Counted from the first letter of the stretch, positions 14,501 to 29,500 are shown. The stretch is DNA of 64,000 nt from Owenia fusiformis (GCA_903813345.2 CAIIXF020000011.1:22179754-22243753), one strand, 5' to 3'. The notes: generated by a model from the letters alone, not told the origin. Numbers and translations: made by a program.

Positions 14501-17500
14501 AGCGCTCATACACAGAGAAATGGCAGAAAACTGAATGATTGAGAGACAACCTGTATCCACAATGTCGAACATACTATAACCATACCATATTTCTGACAAC
14601 TGGATTTACAATAAATGTTGTACATTTTAAGAACATAAATTGATACAGAGAATAGATGACGATTTATAGGCTTACCAAGTGCTTTAAATACAGGGAAGAA
14701 TAAATATGCTTGTTTGCTTGAATAAAATGACTTACCTATTGCTGGGCGTTACATTACTGCTAGGTTGAGGTTGATCACTGGGTGGCTGGCCAGGCTGGCT
14801 AGACGTTGGTGTATTTGGGTTAGTTTGGCTAGAGCTGGGGGTACTAGGGTTGCCTTGGCTGGGGGTCTCTGTGGGGGTAGAGCTGCTGGCAACCTTGGGG
14901 GATGTCGGAGGCGGTAACCCTGTTGTTGATGACACGACGTCATCTTTTGATTCCTGAGCAACACTAGAAATAAAGAAAGAATACCGTGTTTAAGTTTTAC
15001 TGTTCATTTATACAGGTGACCCAAAATGCAACCCTCAAGTTATTATATGAAATAACATACTTATGATGGAGTTTTCTTGTCCGAATAGAGTTCTTAATGT
15101 GTCAAATAATATGCATCAATTAGAAACCTACATTTGTGTGCGTTTGTGAAGAAGATCTAATCAAAATTGGAAGTTGTTTCAAACTTTTTTTTTGGGTCAT
15201 CCTGTATTTCAAAAATGTCATTATGACAGTCCATAGCACGCAAGATGAGCTTATGTTCAACTAGATATCAGTAATGCCAAGACATAGCAAATCCAAATGA
15301 ACAGCCATGACTGCCTTTTTCGAACTTCATTCAATGGGATGATGATGACAATAAGTGAAATAATGATGACAATAAGTGAAATAATGATGACAATAAGTGA
15401 AATAATGATGACAATAAGTGAACTGAGATGGATCAAGACAATTTGGTATGGTAAATTAAGTTGGAGGCCATGTGACCATGCTCTGCTCTTGATACACAGG
15501 AACCTACCTTTGTGTGGTGTCTATGTGAGCAACTGTCCCACTTGTTACTGTGCTATCTGGTTTAGCCTGATCCACACTTGAGCCCAGGTCAGCTGGGGCA
15601 CTTGAAACTACTGCAATATATAAATAAATTAAAAGCATTATCAGTGCCATAAAAATTCAACAAAAAATGTAGCAATTAGAGTAGTGTTGATCACGTTTTA
15701 ATAATTATAGCTGCTTTTCTTATCTATCTGTTTATTTTACAGTAACAATTTTTTTCGCAAGGCGAAATTTATTGCAAAATGTCACCACCTGCAATTTGTT
15801 ACAGACATCGACCACTGTCCACAGAAAGGTTGTAATATCATCTTGACTAGACTGAAAAGCATTATTAGCATTAATTGCACAGTTAGAAGGTTATACTCAC
15901 AATAAGCATTTGGCCTGTCTGTTTGATTCTCTGTGGTACTCTCTACTGTGTCCATGGCAATGGGGGAGCTACTGCGTGGTCCTGGGTCAGTACTGAAAAA
16001 ATATATCACATAAGATTCAACCTCAGTTAATTGATATCACATTCATCAAATAATTGCAATAAACACAGTGCATGTACGTTGTATGTGTATATATAGCATA
16101 TTCACAAAAGCCCCGAAGCATCACATCAAATTAACATAATTTAATTTAATTCAATTTAATTGATCTCTTGATTACCAAGAGTGATGGGTATATCAGTCAC
16201 AGAATTTCTCACTGAAATGACTCTTGTTCAATTTAGTCTATGTTTGCTAATATTATCATATTGAACATTAAATATAAGCAAAAATGAAAAAGGTTTGGTA
16301 TTCAAAGGGTCAGTACTTCATTATTCAAAGTAAAGCCTGACATCTTTATTACATAAGTATCTAATTTAAAATCTTATTTCCAGTATTGAACAGGATAACC
16401 TCTTAAATGTGCTCAAATTTAATAAAATTAAAACTTCACACGGAAACCTGAATAAATAGTACAATAAACTCACCTTGCTAAATCAGAAGGAGCTGGAGAA
16501 AAACTAGCAAAATCAGCCCATTCTTCATCTTCTTTCTGTGACGCTTCACCCGTCAGGTTTTTTGTTTCCCCAAAGCTGGCCCAATTCTCTGAGCTGCCAC
16601 TGGAACTTGTATCTGGAGTTGAGGTGGAAGTTGGTTGGTTCTCCCATGGTGAATTGGCTGTGTCCATAGCAACAGGGCCTGAATCCATGGTTACTGCATC
16701 AAAGTTGGCCCAGTCTTATAACAAATTATCCAACTTAAGCATGCAGAATTTAATAAGAACTGAACTTGGTCTCTTAGCTAAATAAGCAAAGGTGTAAATG
16801 AACCAAATTTTGTAAAAATTATGTTAAATGATGTCTTAATGAAGCATATCATGTAACACTATTAATGTCCTTATCATTGATCTCAGTGTATGATCATTCA
16901 AAAACTTTCTACGATAGAACTAACTTCTAACACTGACCTCCATATTAGCAGACCAATTATCCTTGACATCAAAAGAAACACAACATTAGAGACAATGAAC
17001 TGACTTACTGTCTGAATTATCTACATCCATCTTCTCTGTAGTAGATGAGGAAGGTGCTTGTCTTATTACTGCTGGGGATTCTAAGTCCTCCTCTGAATCA
17101 CTGTCTGAACTGTTACTGGCAATCTCATCCACCTCTGGGCTTGCTACAGGTGCAGTGCCACTATAATACATATGAAGTTTACATGTCTAGAAATATTATA
17201 ACTACATTGATTTTTGCTTATTTTTCATGAAAATGTTCAAAAATTGTAAAGATAGTGTGATGACAAAAGATGGTTCAAGCAACAAATGGTGAAACCATTG
17301 GTATGTTGGGTCAAAAATTTAGCACCATTTTATCAGTTTTTGGGATCTTGTCCCATATATGCCACTCCACTACATACCTGGAGACACCCTGGTTGGATGC
17401 ATTTTGTGTAAAAGTGACCTCCTTCCATATATCCTCATCGCTATCATGGTCATCAAACTGTTGTATACGTTCATTACAAGCCTGTTCAAACATAGCTGTA

Positions 17501-20500
17501 TTCGGCTGCAAGTAGTATAAAGAGAATATAGACAGGTTATTTAATGAGAGGGATGGAATATGAAATTTAGTCCAAGGGGTAGTGATACTGTATTCGGCTC
17601 CAAATAGTTAAAGGCCCCATATAAAGTTTAAACCACTTTGGCTTATATTGTAGTCTTACCCAATGTTATCAAAGTGTGATATGTGAAACTTTTTTTTTTA
17701 ATTTCAAAAAGTGGTTTTTGATAGACTTTTTGTTCCAAAATTTGTGAATTTATTTAAAACCAACTTTTACAGGTCACTCATATCTTTTAATTAGCCACAA
17801 TTCATACCAATGCATAGCATTCATCCTCCCATGTTTTTTGCCGAAAAAATTAAGAAAATCGGTTCATAAATAAGCGAGAAATGAACTTATCAGTGCATGA
17901 AAATGGTTCTGAGAAAAATGCATTTCAAAATTTTAGTTCTCATAGAATCCAATGGTACAATGATATCTAAAACATAATTTATTCTTCCTTTTGACCTGGT
18001 TAGACAATAAACATTGGTTTTTATGAAAGTCTAGCATATTAAGAAAAGATTGACATCGAAAAAAAAAATTTCAATTTTTTTCAAAAAGTTTTGGTTACCT
18101 TAGTGACATCACTAATGTTTCAATATATTTTTGATATGCTAAAACATTGAAGTGGCCCATTAAATATGGCATTTTATTATTGAAATAGTGTGTCCTTTGT
18201 TCAATCTTTGCATTGGTGTTAAAAAGATATTCTTTTTTGAAATGCATTAGGAAAATATTTGATGATTAAGAAATTTCAACTTTTTTTGAAAAATGGCGGG
18301 AAATTTGAATATTTGAGAAATGAAATGCTCACAACTTTTTTTTCAAAAAAAATTTTTTGTTCAAAAATCTCTAAAATCACTTTTTAAGTACTGACAAATA
18401 GTAAATGAATGATAAAAAAATATTTTCAAACTTTAGACGGGGACTTTAAGAGAATACAGAGCGGTTATCTTATGAAAGGGATGGAATTTGAAATTTATTT
18501 CAAGGAAAAAAATATGATATTGATACTGTATTCAGCTGCAAATATAAGAGAATACAATGAGATTGTTTCCAGGTAAATTAAACATTTTGATGTACAGAAT
18601 AAAAAATTTGTAAGAAGTGTATATTTTAAAGCAAGCTTGGGACAATTAGTGATCTAAAAAGGCACAAGATTGTACCATGGATCTAAAATGTGATGTCACT
18701 CCTATATACCTATTCTTACCGCTACTTTTATTTAAGCTGATATACTTACGTTTGTTTCTGTTGTGTTGATAGCAAAGTCAATACTGTTCACCTTCTCATT
18801 AAATGGGTTGCTAAAATACAACAATGTATTTTCATTAAACACATTGTATTTTCATTACACACATTGTATTTCCACTAAACATTTTGTGTTTTCACTATGT
18901 GACTTTGCATTTTCATTGAACACATTATACTTTCACTAGATATATTACCAAATTTTATTTTCAGTCTATATAATGCACTTTCACAAGTCATGCTTATGCG
19001 TATGTATGGTATTTCAATGGACTTGTATCTTGAATATTAATTATGCACATTGCATTTTCAATGGACAGAGAACACATGAATATAAATTTATTCAGATTTC
19101 AGATTCAATTATACTGAAGTTTTGGTAAAAATATGTCATACAGTACCTGCATTTATTGATACCATTTTGGAGCAAATATTATCATTTTCAAATGAATGGC
19201 TAATTTATAAATGATGGAATGATGCTCATGCTATAAGAGAAATAACATTAATTACTTAGTTCACTCAATAATTCCATTAAGGATGCAGTACCAGGTCAGC
19301 GTAGAAAAAGTTCCAGACATTAGATTTTGCTCATATTTTTTACAATGTATCACTATGATATTATCATCATCAAAGTGCAATATGAAGAGGATTGACCGTC
19401 TGGTAATTACAAAATAAAAAAATTATTTTACCCACCCAAAATGAATCTTTTTACTTTTTTGAGTTTTCAAAAGAGCTGGCACCTTTCGAACCCTGGTTTT
19501 CGTATCCACTAATTGCGACTCAAGAACAAGTTTTCCCATAAAAGTGAAAGGGATAAAATATGCTTGATAAAATGTTTGCAATTTAATTCTTTTCTGGAAA
19601 CACCATTATCGAAATAAACTATAATTTTTGAATAAGACTAAATGCGAAAATGACGTACTTGGGAGCTAGCTTTCTCAAACCGGAAGTCAAACCTGCGCAA
19701 ACAGACGTGAAAACCGACCCGGTACTGCATCCTTAAGCATTCATTTCACTCATAAGCATTTATTTCACTCAATAATTCCATTACCCATTTATTTTGCTCA
19801 CAAGGATTTATTTCACTCATTAATTCCATTAAGCATTTATTTCACTCATAAGCATTTATTTCACTCAATCATTCAATTAAGCATTCATTTTACTCAAAAG
19901 CATTTATTTCACTCATTAATTCCATAAAGCATTCATTTCACTCATTAATTCCATTAAGCATCCATTTTACTCATGAGCATCCATTTCACTCATAAGCATT
20001 TATTTCACTCATTAATTCCATTAAGGATTTATTTCACTCATTAAAAATTATTTTGTTTACTTACTCAGCTGGTTCCTCCTGTTCTGCGAACTCTTCTTCG
20101 TTGAAGCCAAACTGGTCAATAAAATTACTGGTCATTTGTTGCAACTGGTAATCAGAGAATGCCTGGCGGAACAAACCAGGCAGTAAGAGAATGCCACCAG
20201 TGCGCTACACTCTGGCTATCCACACACACACAGCACATACATTGCAAATAGGGGAACCTGATTGGTCAATTTTTGCAAATAGGGGAAGATGATTGGTTCA
20301 ATTCTTTGGTTACCATAGTAAATAAGGGAAGTTGATTGGTCAATTTTTGCAAATAGGGGAAGATGATAGGTCCAATTCTTTGGTTACCATAGTAAATAGG
20401 GAAAGCTGATTGGTCAATTTTAGCAAATAGGGGAAGATGATTGGTCCAATTTTTGGTAACTATAGTAACTTATAAAATTTGAACATCGGAAAAACAAAAA

Positions 20501-23500
20501 AACTTTGACTATAGTATATAGTACAATCAAGCAGAAATGGATGTTCAGGTCTCAAATTCAAATAATTTCAAATGCCTCATATATGCATAATAGTCTGGGG
20601 CTACAGAATTGCTATTTCAGACTGTATAGAGTATTAGTGTACATGAACATAAAAAGTCAAGCGCACAAAATCTGAACTGTTGGTACCAATACTTCATATC
20701 TATTTGTGAATTGACCGAGGAAAGATTGGATATTTGCAATGTCATGTGTTGTGTTATGTGCTGTCTCTGAATTTTAGCATAGCCAAACCTATCATGCAAT
20801 GTTTCAGTGTTCAACCATTTAAAACTGCATGGTAGCCAATATTTCCATCAAACAAAAGTTCTGAACAATATAAACCTTTCAAATGAAAGAGTCCTTGTAT
20901 TATCATTCAACAATGCTATGAATGCAATAATTCAATATATACAATATACTGCATGTACATGTACTTTGACTACCATGAGATTTGTAGGGTTTGTCACAGA
21001 ACTTTCAAAATACTACTCTCTACAAGGGAACTCACTAAATAGAAATAACTTCACTATAATAATGCTAAAATCTCCATGCAAGGGCTGGTCAATAAGTTGT
21101 GGTCATTTTTTCCAAGTTTTAAACTATAGACTCCAATCTCATGCTTTTTCACAAGTGATGCAAGATTCAGTTTATGTTTCTTTGAAACATTTAAACACTT
21201 TGCTTTCAAAATGTATGGCTTTTAAGCAGTACTGGATAGTGTCTCACTATACGAAAACCCAAATTTGATGAACAAGTGAAAAAATCACCCACAATTTATT
21301 GGTCACCCCTCAAACAATCAATCACCAAAAATACTATAATTTTAGGCATTTTTCAATTGTTTTATTCATGAAGACTAGTGATGATGCAACACTAAAAACG
21401 ACCTACGAAACAAGAGAGAAACGATAGAGGGCTAATACTATATTGTTAATCAATTGCTGCGGTTTTGGATACTTACACTTCAGTGGAAAACATGGGTTAT
21501 GAGAACAAAGCAAGCTCCATTAGTGAAACATGTCTAGGGAGAGCAGAGTGGAAAGTCAATAACAAAAGGTGCAAAATATGTGGGAAGGGAAACATTAGAA
21601 ACATTATGTACAGCTCACATAAAGTTTATACTGAGCACATCTATACAATACTGGTGTGTGGTACTAGAATCAATTAAGAGTGCAACTGAAACTAGAGATG
21701 ATTTGATCTGAGTTACCTTCTAAAGACTGTCAACATTTTACAATACATTTTCTGATCGCATTTCATATCATGCTTATTTTTGAAAATGTTCCAGTCAATC
21801 TAGGTGTGCTTCTTTACAAATACAGTCAGTGTATTCATGGGTAAGGACAACCTCTAAAAGTGTGTGATACGGATGCAAGTGAGTGAATGGATCAAAAGAT
21901 GGTGAAAGCAGAGAATAGAATGGAGGGAAAGATACAATATCTTGTCCCCAAACTGAATTATGCACGGATATGGTTTAGATATGATATCCTAATACACCGT
22001 TGCAACATTTACAGTTTCAGATTTGAGCAAATGTATCAAAAATCAAACTTCAGTACAAAAATCCAAAAATGTAATGTTTATACAGAGGGATAAAATACCA
22101 TATCTATCCCCCAAACAATATTGGTTACTGGTAAAAGGGTTGGCTATGCTAAGAACAAAGACAATAATAATACATTCAATGTCACAATCAAGCAAATTAT
22201 AACAAAATGCAGGAGAACAAATGATAAAACATTCAACTCTAAAACTAAATTAAAAATCTTTGAAAAAGTTAAACTTGTTTTAATTTGAGTCAAACTACAA
22301 AGTTTTTTGCACATTTAGAGAGTATTTTTTACATTTAGAATAATAGGTATTAATTTTTAATTTTTATCCCAAAAATTAATTAATAATAATGTGATTTTAT
22401 CTCTTCAACATCCAGAGCCATCTTTAGGTCAAATTAAGTATAACATTGCTAGTACCTGCTGCATGGCTGTGTCCTGTGGGAATGGAATGTCTCTAAAATC
22501 TGCATCATCATCTTCACTACTAGAGAGCAATGGATGACCTCCTACCTGCTGGACATAACATATAATAGATCAGTCGCAAAAAAGGAATGGACAATGAAAC
22601 CTGCAAAGTGGAACACCTCTAAAAGTGGAACACTTCAGAGCCCCAACACCAACTGACTTAATGTTAAATGAACCTCGAAAAGTGGAACACCTCCAAAGTG
22701 GAATACTTTTAGAGGTACCAGAGAGGTGTTTTTTTAAACAAGTTTTACTGTTATAGTTGCATAATATATGTATAATATAATGATGTCACAACATCAGGTG
22801 ACCCCCACAAGGTTATCATTTGAAGTCCAGATGACAACATATTACATAAAGATACTATTCTAATGTATAACACATCATAGCTGCATTTTTAACGTTGCAC
22901 TTTATATTGCTTGCTATATTAATGTTACATACCAGTTCAACCGTATTCTTTTTATTGGCCTCAGTGAGCGTACTGGCTGAGAAGGCTTCCCACTTTTCCC
23001 TGTATTTTTCTGGTAATTCTAAAAATAAGAAATTAACATGACAAAATGTGAATGGTTACAGAACTGTAACAACTGTTACAGATACTGACATTGACTGAAA
23101 ATGCTGAATATGAATCGCAAAACAGCAATCGGTGTGAAGGACTTTTGTAACTTTTTGCGATGAAAATGTGAATAAAGCCAAGATTTACTTCTCGAAATTT
23201 TTATTCCTTATAATTTTTATCAAATTAGTAGCAGTCCTCGATATTGACATATATGTGAATCATACAGAATTTTAAAATAGACTGAGTAGTTTTTGCACTT
23301 TTCTTTATGTTCTTTGAGTAAATTACAACTAAATGTACATGATACACCAAGATAACATTTCACTTCAATTTTAAAGTTAAATGTTTATCAAAAACCAACC
23401 TTTTATATGTTCTGTCATGCGTGCCGCATTGCAACTTTTTTCTAAACTCTGTACTAAGTGATTGGATATTTTTGTTAAATGACCCATATAGCCTTTTCTC

Positions 23501-26500
23501 CTACCACCCGGCCGTGATCTAAAAATACATGAAAAAGAAAAGGATTATGAATGGTGTCTAAACATCAACTGTTGTGAAAATACAAAGATAATTTTGTTAT
23601 AGAGCTGGGTAAATTTCAAACATTTCAGAAAAGATGTATCTGTAGACAAATGGTCTATCTGACCCAAATTAGCCACCTGGTGGTGAAACTGGTAACTACC
23701 CACTGGCATCTGGGTTATTGTAAATCAAAATTCCGACCTTCTAAAAAATTATTTCTTTGTAAACATATGGTCGTTTACTTACATTGATTGTTCATTATCT
23801 TCCCAGCCATCTAAGATTTTCTGTATTAAATTAGTGCTGCTAAACAACTGAAATAAACAAGAGGTTTTGACAATATGCCTTAAAATATTACTCCAGTCGC
23901 AAATCTGAAGTATATGCAATTTATTAGTAAGTGTTGTACAGAGGGTAGAGTGGCTATGAAAATACATGGACATAATCACACCGGAATAGCCTGACTACGT
24001 TAAAGTCAGATACCATTGTCACAAATGGCGGACATAACCTTCAAATCTAATTGAAGCGACGGTTATGTCCGCCATTTGTGACAACGGTATCTGACTTTAC
24101 CGTAGTCAGGCTATTCCGGGGTGATAATAGCAGTGCAATGTTTGAGGGATAAGTTATAATAATTTACATGTGCAAAAAAGTTTCCAGAAGAATCAAACTT
24201 TCGATCACATTCGTTGAACATAATATCTTAAGATTTTTCTTACTTTGAACTTGTAAAAAATGCATTCTAACTATGGATTTATAAATTAGTGGAGAAAAGC
24301 TGCTAGATTCAACATTGTTGATTGCAAATTAATTTCTCAATTCATAACCATAAAAGGAGTATCCAAGATATGCCAAACATACATATAAATACTTTTACTG
24401 AATCAATGAGCATCTTTGTCAGTTGGAATTTAGATAAATAAAAACTTGTTTCCTAATGTTAAAATATCAAGGGCACATGAACAGATATTCCTTCAATACA
24501 TCATCAATATGGTCAGAGAGTCTCTACTTACTTGATCTAGTAATGGGTGTTCTTGTTTATTCTCATACTCAGTTGGTGTATTGGATAGTATGGTCCCTAT
24601 ACACTGTTCTAGTTGAGTGTGGAGAAAATTGTTCCACACATATTTAAAATATAATTCCTGTAAGAAAAAATAAAATAAATGAGACTCTGCAACCACCAAT
24701 GCTAGCGAATCTAATATTAACAATTTTAAGAAATATTGAGAAATTATATTTAAATTGTATATGTATGATATGTATGCAGCTCCTCATTTTCAAAAAGTAC
24801 CCCCAGGACAGAATTAAACACAGTGGATTAATATATCAATACACAATAAAGTATTAAATTCAACTGCAATTGGCAGCTTCCATTTTCTATAAAAAAAAAC
24901 ACTAAAAAAAGGACAAAGAAGAGTTCAAATGATTCGTAACGAAACTGATAACTGTAAATCTTCACATATAATTAGGGTACCATACAATACTTACTAATAA
25001 GACATTCAAAGTTCCTAAATTGGCTAGTTCAGTATTTATTGCATGTGTGTTTGTCTGTATGAGAGAATTGACTAATCGTGCTATCTGCAGCCTTGTGTTT
25101 CCCAGAGGCGGGTCTAGAGTTCCTATGGTGGTTGGCATTGCACTGTAGTGTTGCTGAAATGGTAAACAAATCAAATCAAAGATTTTTTGATTTTTCAATC
25201 AAACTTCAGAAAATATGTCAATGTTAAATAAAACTTAATACAGGATTTTTTGTTTAATAACACTTTTAATAAACAACACAATTAAATAAATCGAAATCTA
25301 AGAAACGTTTAACTATTTTACTTTTCAGAAATTATATGAAAGAAGATCCAATAAACTGCAATATATGACAAATATATGCAAGTATGACTACTTATTGGAA
25401 ACTTTAATTACTGATTCAAACCAACAGAGCACAAACTGAATTTTCTAAAACTGATATTTAAAACAGCATTGTACTCTTACCTTTGGAGGGTCTACTAATA
25501 AATTATGTAGATCTTTTAAGCGTGGGGTCATGGCCATTAGACATTTACTAACCCCCTGTGCAAACCTCTCTGCATCTAGTGACGTCATCTGTTCAGCACC
25601 ACCCTCTGGGCTATAATGTGACACATTCAGTAATGATTAAAATCAACCATAGCTTTACAATTGAAACATTTTAATTCAACAAGTATATGAGCTATTATAG
25701 ATTTTAGTATTAGAGATAAGTAGATTCTACATTATCATATGGTTCCTACTAACAAATCTCATTTTTAATCATGCCACATACAGCCAGGTAGGTTCAGATA
25801 ATGACCTATTTCTCAGAGAGGTTTATTACAAACATGGAACTTCCAAAGTAAACATTTCAATGTTCTCTCTATTTAGTTCATTGATCAGACTTACCCAATT
25901 TTTTGAACTCTAGTAAGGTTTGTATGACGGAAAGACCGCTGACTAAAACAGATTCTGACTTCTCTCCGTTAAACATATGGTTCAGCAGTTCAGTCACAGT
26001 TTCTTGCCTGAAATTGGACAGGACATATTAAAATTAGTATGAAACAATTGGATCTCTGTGCATTATGTTCAAAACCTCTGTGGAGTTATTTTGAGAAAAC
26101 TTCTGTAAACATATTTTCCCCTAAAACCATCCATGTCATTCATTAGTTGAACACAAAAGAAATATGTGTGACTTTCCTTTCTTATATGCATAAATCAAAA
26201 TTGTCTTTGGGTTAAATATCAGGATCTTAACATGTCTAGTTTGCTTACGCTTCTATGGTTTCCAGTAGGGGGTCATGGTCTGCCTTGTCCTGCATCTGGC
26301 TCATCTGTTCACGGCTCAGTCTGATTATATCACAAAGAGACTGGGACGCATTGCAGTGTTTCTGGAACACATTTGTATACAGTAAAAATATTGCACTGGT
26401 TATCCTGGAAAATGTGTCCGACTTTCTTATTTCATGAAAATTATGTTGACCAAAAAATAAAGTGAGAAATATTTCAATACATGGCAATAATCAAAATTAA

Positions 26501-29500
26501 AGTTAAGACTTCAGCGTATCAGCGTACATATAAAGCATTATTTTGAAATGTTTCACATTATGGTTTATGAACCTTTTCTTTTAAAGAGGATACGTAAACC
26601 AAATCTCCACTTTATAAGTAAACGTAATTGCCTATAATGCCTACCTCCTCTGAGTGTACTGGGTCTATCATTGAGACCAGTTTGTGTACCAGGCTCTGCT
26701 CATTCAGCCACTGCAACAATATGAACAACATTAATGTGAGTCTACATGTAAAAGGTCAATTCAAATTATCAACTGTATTTAATATATACTCGCTTTTCAC
26801 TTCAGCAGCATGAAAATCCAACATGTAGATTTTACATGCTTTGCCATTAAAACTATTTCTCTTTTATTATATTCATACAAAATTATGATTCTTGTGTAAA
26901 TAGAAAATGAATGTATAGATGCAATTTACTTATTTTGAAATCACCAACACATTGATTAATTCACAACTCTATAGGCTTCTCCCACCATTGCATTAATGCA
27001 CAGACCAATTAGTGAATTTAAAAACCTTGCAAATATAACATGTTATAGGGCATTACAGAGTGCTATAGACTGAACCCAATATCACTAAATTAATCGTACA
27101 TGTACTTACATTGATTGTGGCCACCTTACATTCTGGAGAGTCAATACATGTGATGAGACGGAGCAACAGATCCATGATTGCTGATGTACCAAGATGGTTT
27201 AATAGATGACCTACAAAATCTTCACGTTTCTTCAGAAAATCAAGCATCTGAAACACAGAAAAAAGCGATCTGAATAATCAGTAATAAATATATATTGAAA
27301 TTACATTTAGGTTGTGCATGTAATTTATACTCAATTTGAATAGTATTTGTATATATATAAAAGGATTTCAGAATCTATTTCTGACATTTACATTCATACA
27401 AGTAACTTCATAACCTAATTGAAACAGAGAATGAGTAAAATTTGTTTTAATGGAAATTATATATGATGAAATGCTCTAATACAGGCTCCATTGGCTTTAC
27501 CATCATTATAAACATACTTACTGAAAACTATATTCCCTCAATGTGCTTAAACAATGCATTATGTTAATAATCTATTAACATAAGTAAGCAACTCACCGCT
27601 TCACTCTTCCTGGTTATTAACAACCCCATGACTTTACTAAAGAAACTTGCTAGTAGAGGGTTTAAGGGGCCTTCCTGTTCTAGAAATGAATAGACCTTGC
27701 CTAGGAGAGTGTCTTCTATAGCTAACATGTCATTAATTTGTGTTATGTCAGAGGTTAGCAGCTCACAGGCTGTATTTGGATACCTGGAAACAAAGAATAT
27801 AACTGAATAACAATAAGACACTGATCTGGAAATAAAGAATATGACTGAATCACAACGAGACACCAATTTGGGTTTAGAACGATATGTAGGTTTATTGATA
27901 TCATAAATATTTGTAAACAATATTGGATTCAATACTTAACTATATTTATTGCAGTTTTGGTGGATTGGCCAATAGCATTATCATAAGTAGTTGTATGTAT
28001 ACACTGATATCAAAATCCACGGTAAACTTTGGATAGAAGTACAGTATTGTGATTTTCACTATATTACATTAATCGATGGTATCATATAGACACGAGTTAA
28101 GTTACACGGTGACCTCATCTTTCGAACTAGTCATTCTATCAAGAGCATTTAATTATTAGTTGGATCATAAATCTAGACTCAATTGTTAGTTAATGGATTT
28201 CCCTTTTCCAAATAATTAGTCTAAATACATAATAACTACAGCAATACCATCAATTTAAAGAGACATTTAATTAGGCTGTGGTAAATACATAAAATGTAAA
28301 TACATTCCTCTTTATTTAAAACTACATGTACAGTTAACCCTGTGCAAGTGGAACACCTTTGGCACCTCTAAGTGTTCCACTTGAGAGGTGTTCCACTAAC
28401 AGGTTTATTTAACATTAATTGGATTTGGGAGAATTGAACATTTTTTCCTCATTATTGCACATTGAATCTTAAGTAATTTCATCAATCTAAAATCTATACA
28501 GAAAATTGAGTTCTTCCAGCCATATGAATTAATAGCTTTAGTGTATTTAACATTATAGAATTCATAGCTTCCATGTATTTAACATTACAGAATCCATAGC
28601 GTACTTGTATCTAACATAGAATCCATAGCGTACTTGTATCTAACATAGAATTCATAGCTTACTTGTATCTAACATTATAAAACTTATAGCTTACATGTAT
28701 CTAACATAGAGTCCATATCATACTTGTATCTAACATAGAATTCATAGCTTACTTGTATCTAACATTATAAAACTTATAGCTTACATGTATCTAACATAGA
28801 GTCCATATCATACTTGTATCTAACATAGAATTCATAGCGTACTTGTATCTAACATTATAGAATGTATAGCTTACTTGTATCTAACTTTCTCATCACAGTC
28901 TTCGGATGGTTCCTGGGTGACCATATTCACCATTTGTTCCATGATCTCCGGTTTAACCAGGCTGAAATATAACAAAACATTTTATTAAATACATGAGTTT
29001 TTTTACACAAAGGCCACAAAGCACCAAATGAACACTATTGCACCAAAAAATCAAAAATGGCTGCAGTTAAATTTCCCTAGCATGCCCAATAGCTAATCAT
29101 TTTTAGACTTTTGTAACAAGAGGCACGCTGAGAATTTCAAGTCAATCCACTGAGCAGTTTGTCTTGAAATCTGGAGACAATAAAAACGGAGAAAGTGTTG
29201 CCTGCTCACCAAGAGCCAATATCATACATTTAAGGTACGATATAAACTGGCTAAATACTCAACCACAGCTTGATCAATTAGTATCAATATGAGGATTATT
29301 ATGTACAGTTTATTTTAATATAGTCAATTTTGACATTAATAGCTGAAATGATGTCATTTACCGAAGAAAAAAATGCTACAATCACCTTGTGGCTAGAGAG
29401 TGGGTGTTCAATTTGAAGGACATATTCATTTGTAAAACCTATTTGAGATACTTATGGGATTTTACTGACAAGTGCCTGAGATTTATGTTTGATAAAGGAG

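Noticed and set aside
16920-16965. Possible extra PPP6R exon encoding DNWSANME before a GTCAGT donor
   Set aside because: It resembles the NWSANFD motif of vertebrate PPP6R3, but no AG acceptor joins it in frame with exon 17160-17009, and that exon joins exon 16714-16474 perfectly. At most a decayed duplicate of the exon start.
19735-20045. CRISPR-like spacing of a short repeat
   Set aside because: The repeats are degenerate, contiguous and lie in a eukaryotic intron; a simple minisatellite explains them.
20807-21268. 153-codon plus-strand open frame in a PPP6R intron
   Set aside because: No recognisable family, no splice or start context support, no paralogue, and composition like the surrounding AT-rich intron. 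Probably a chance frame.
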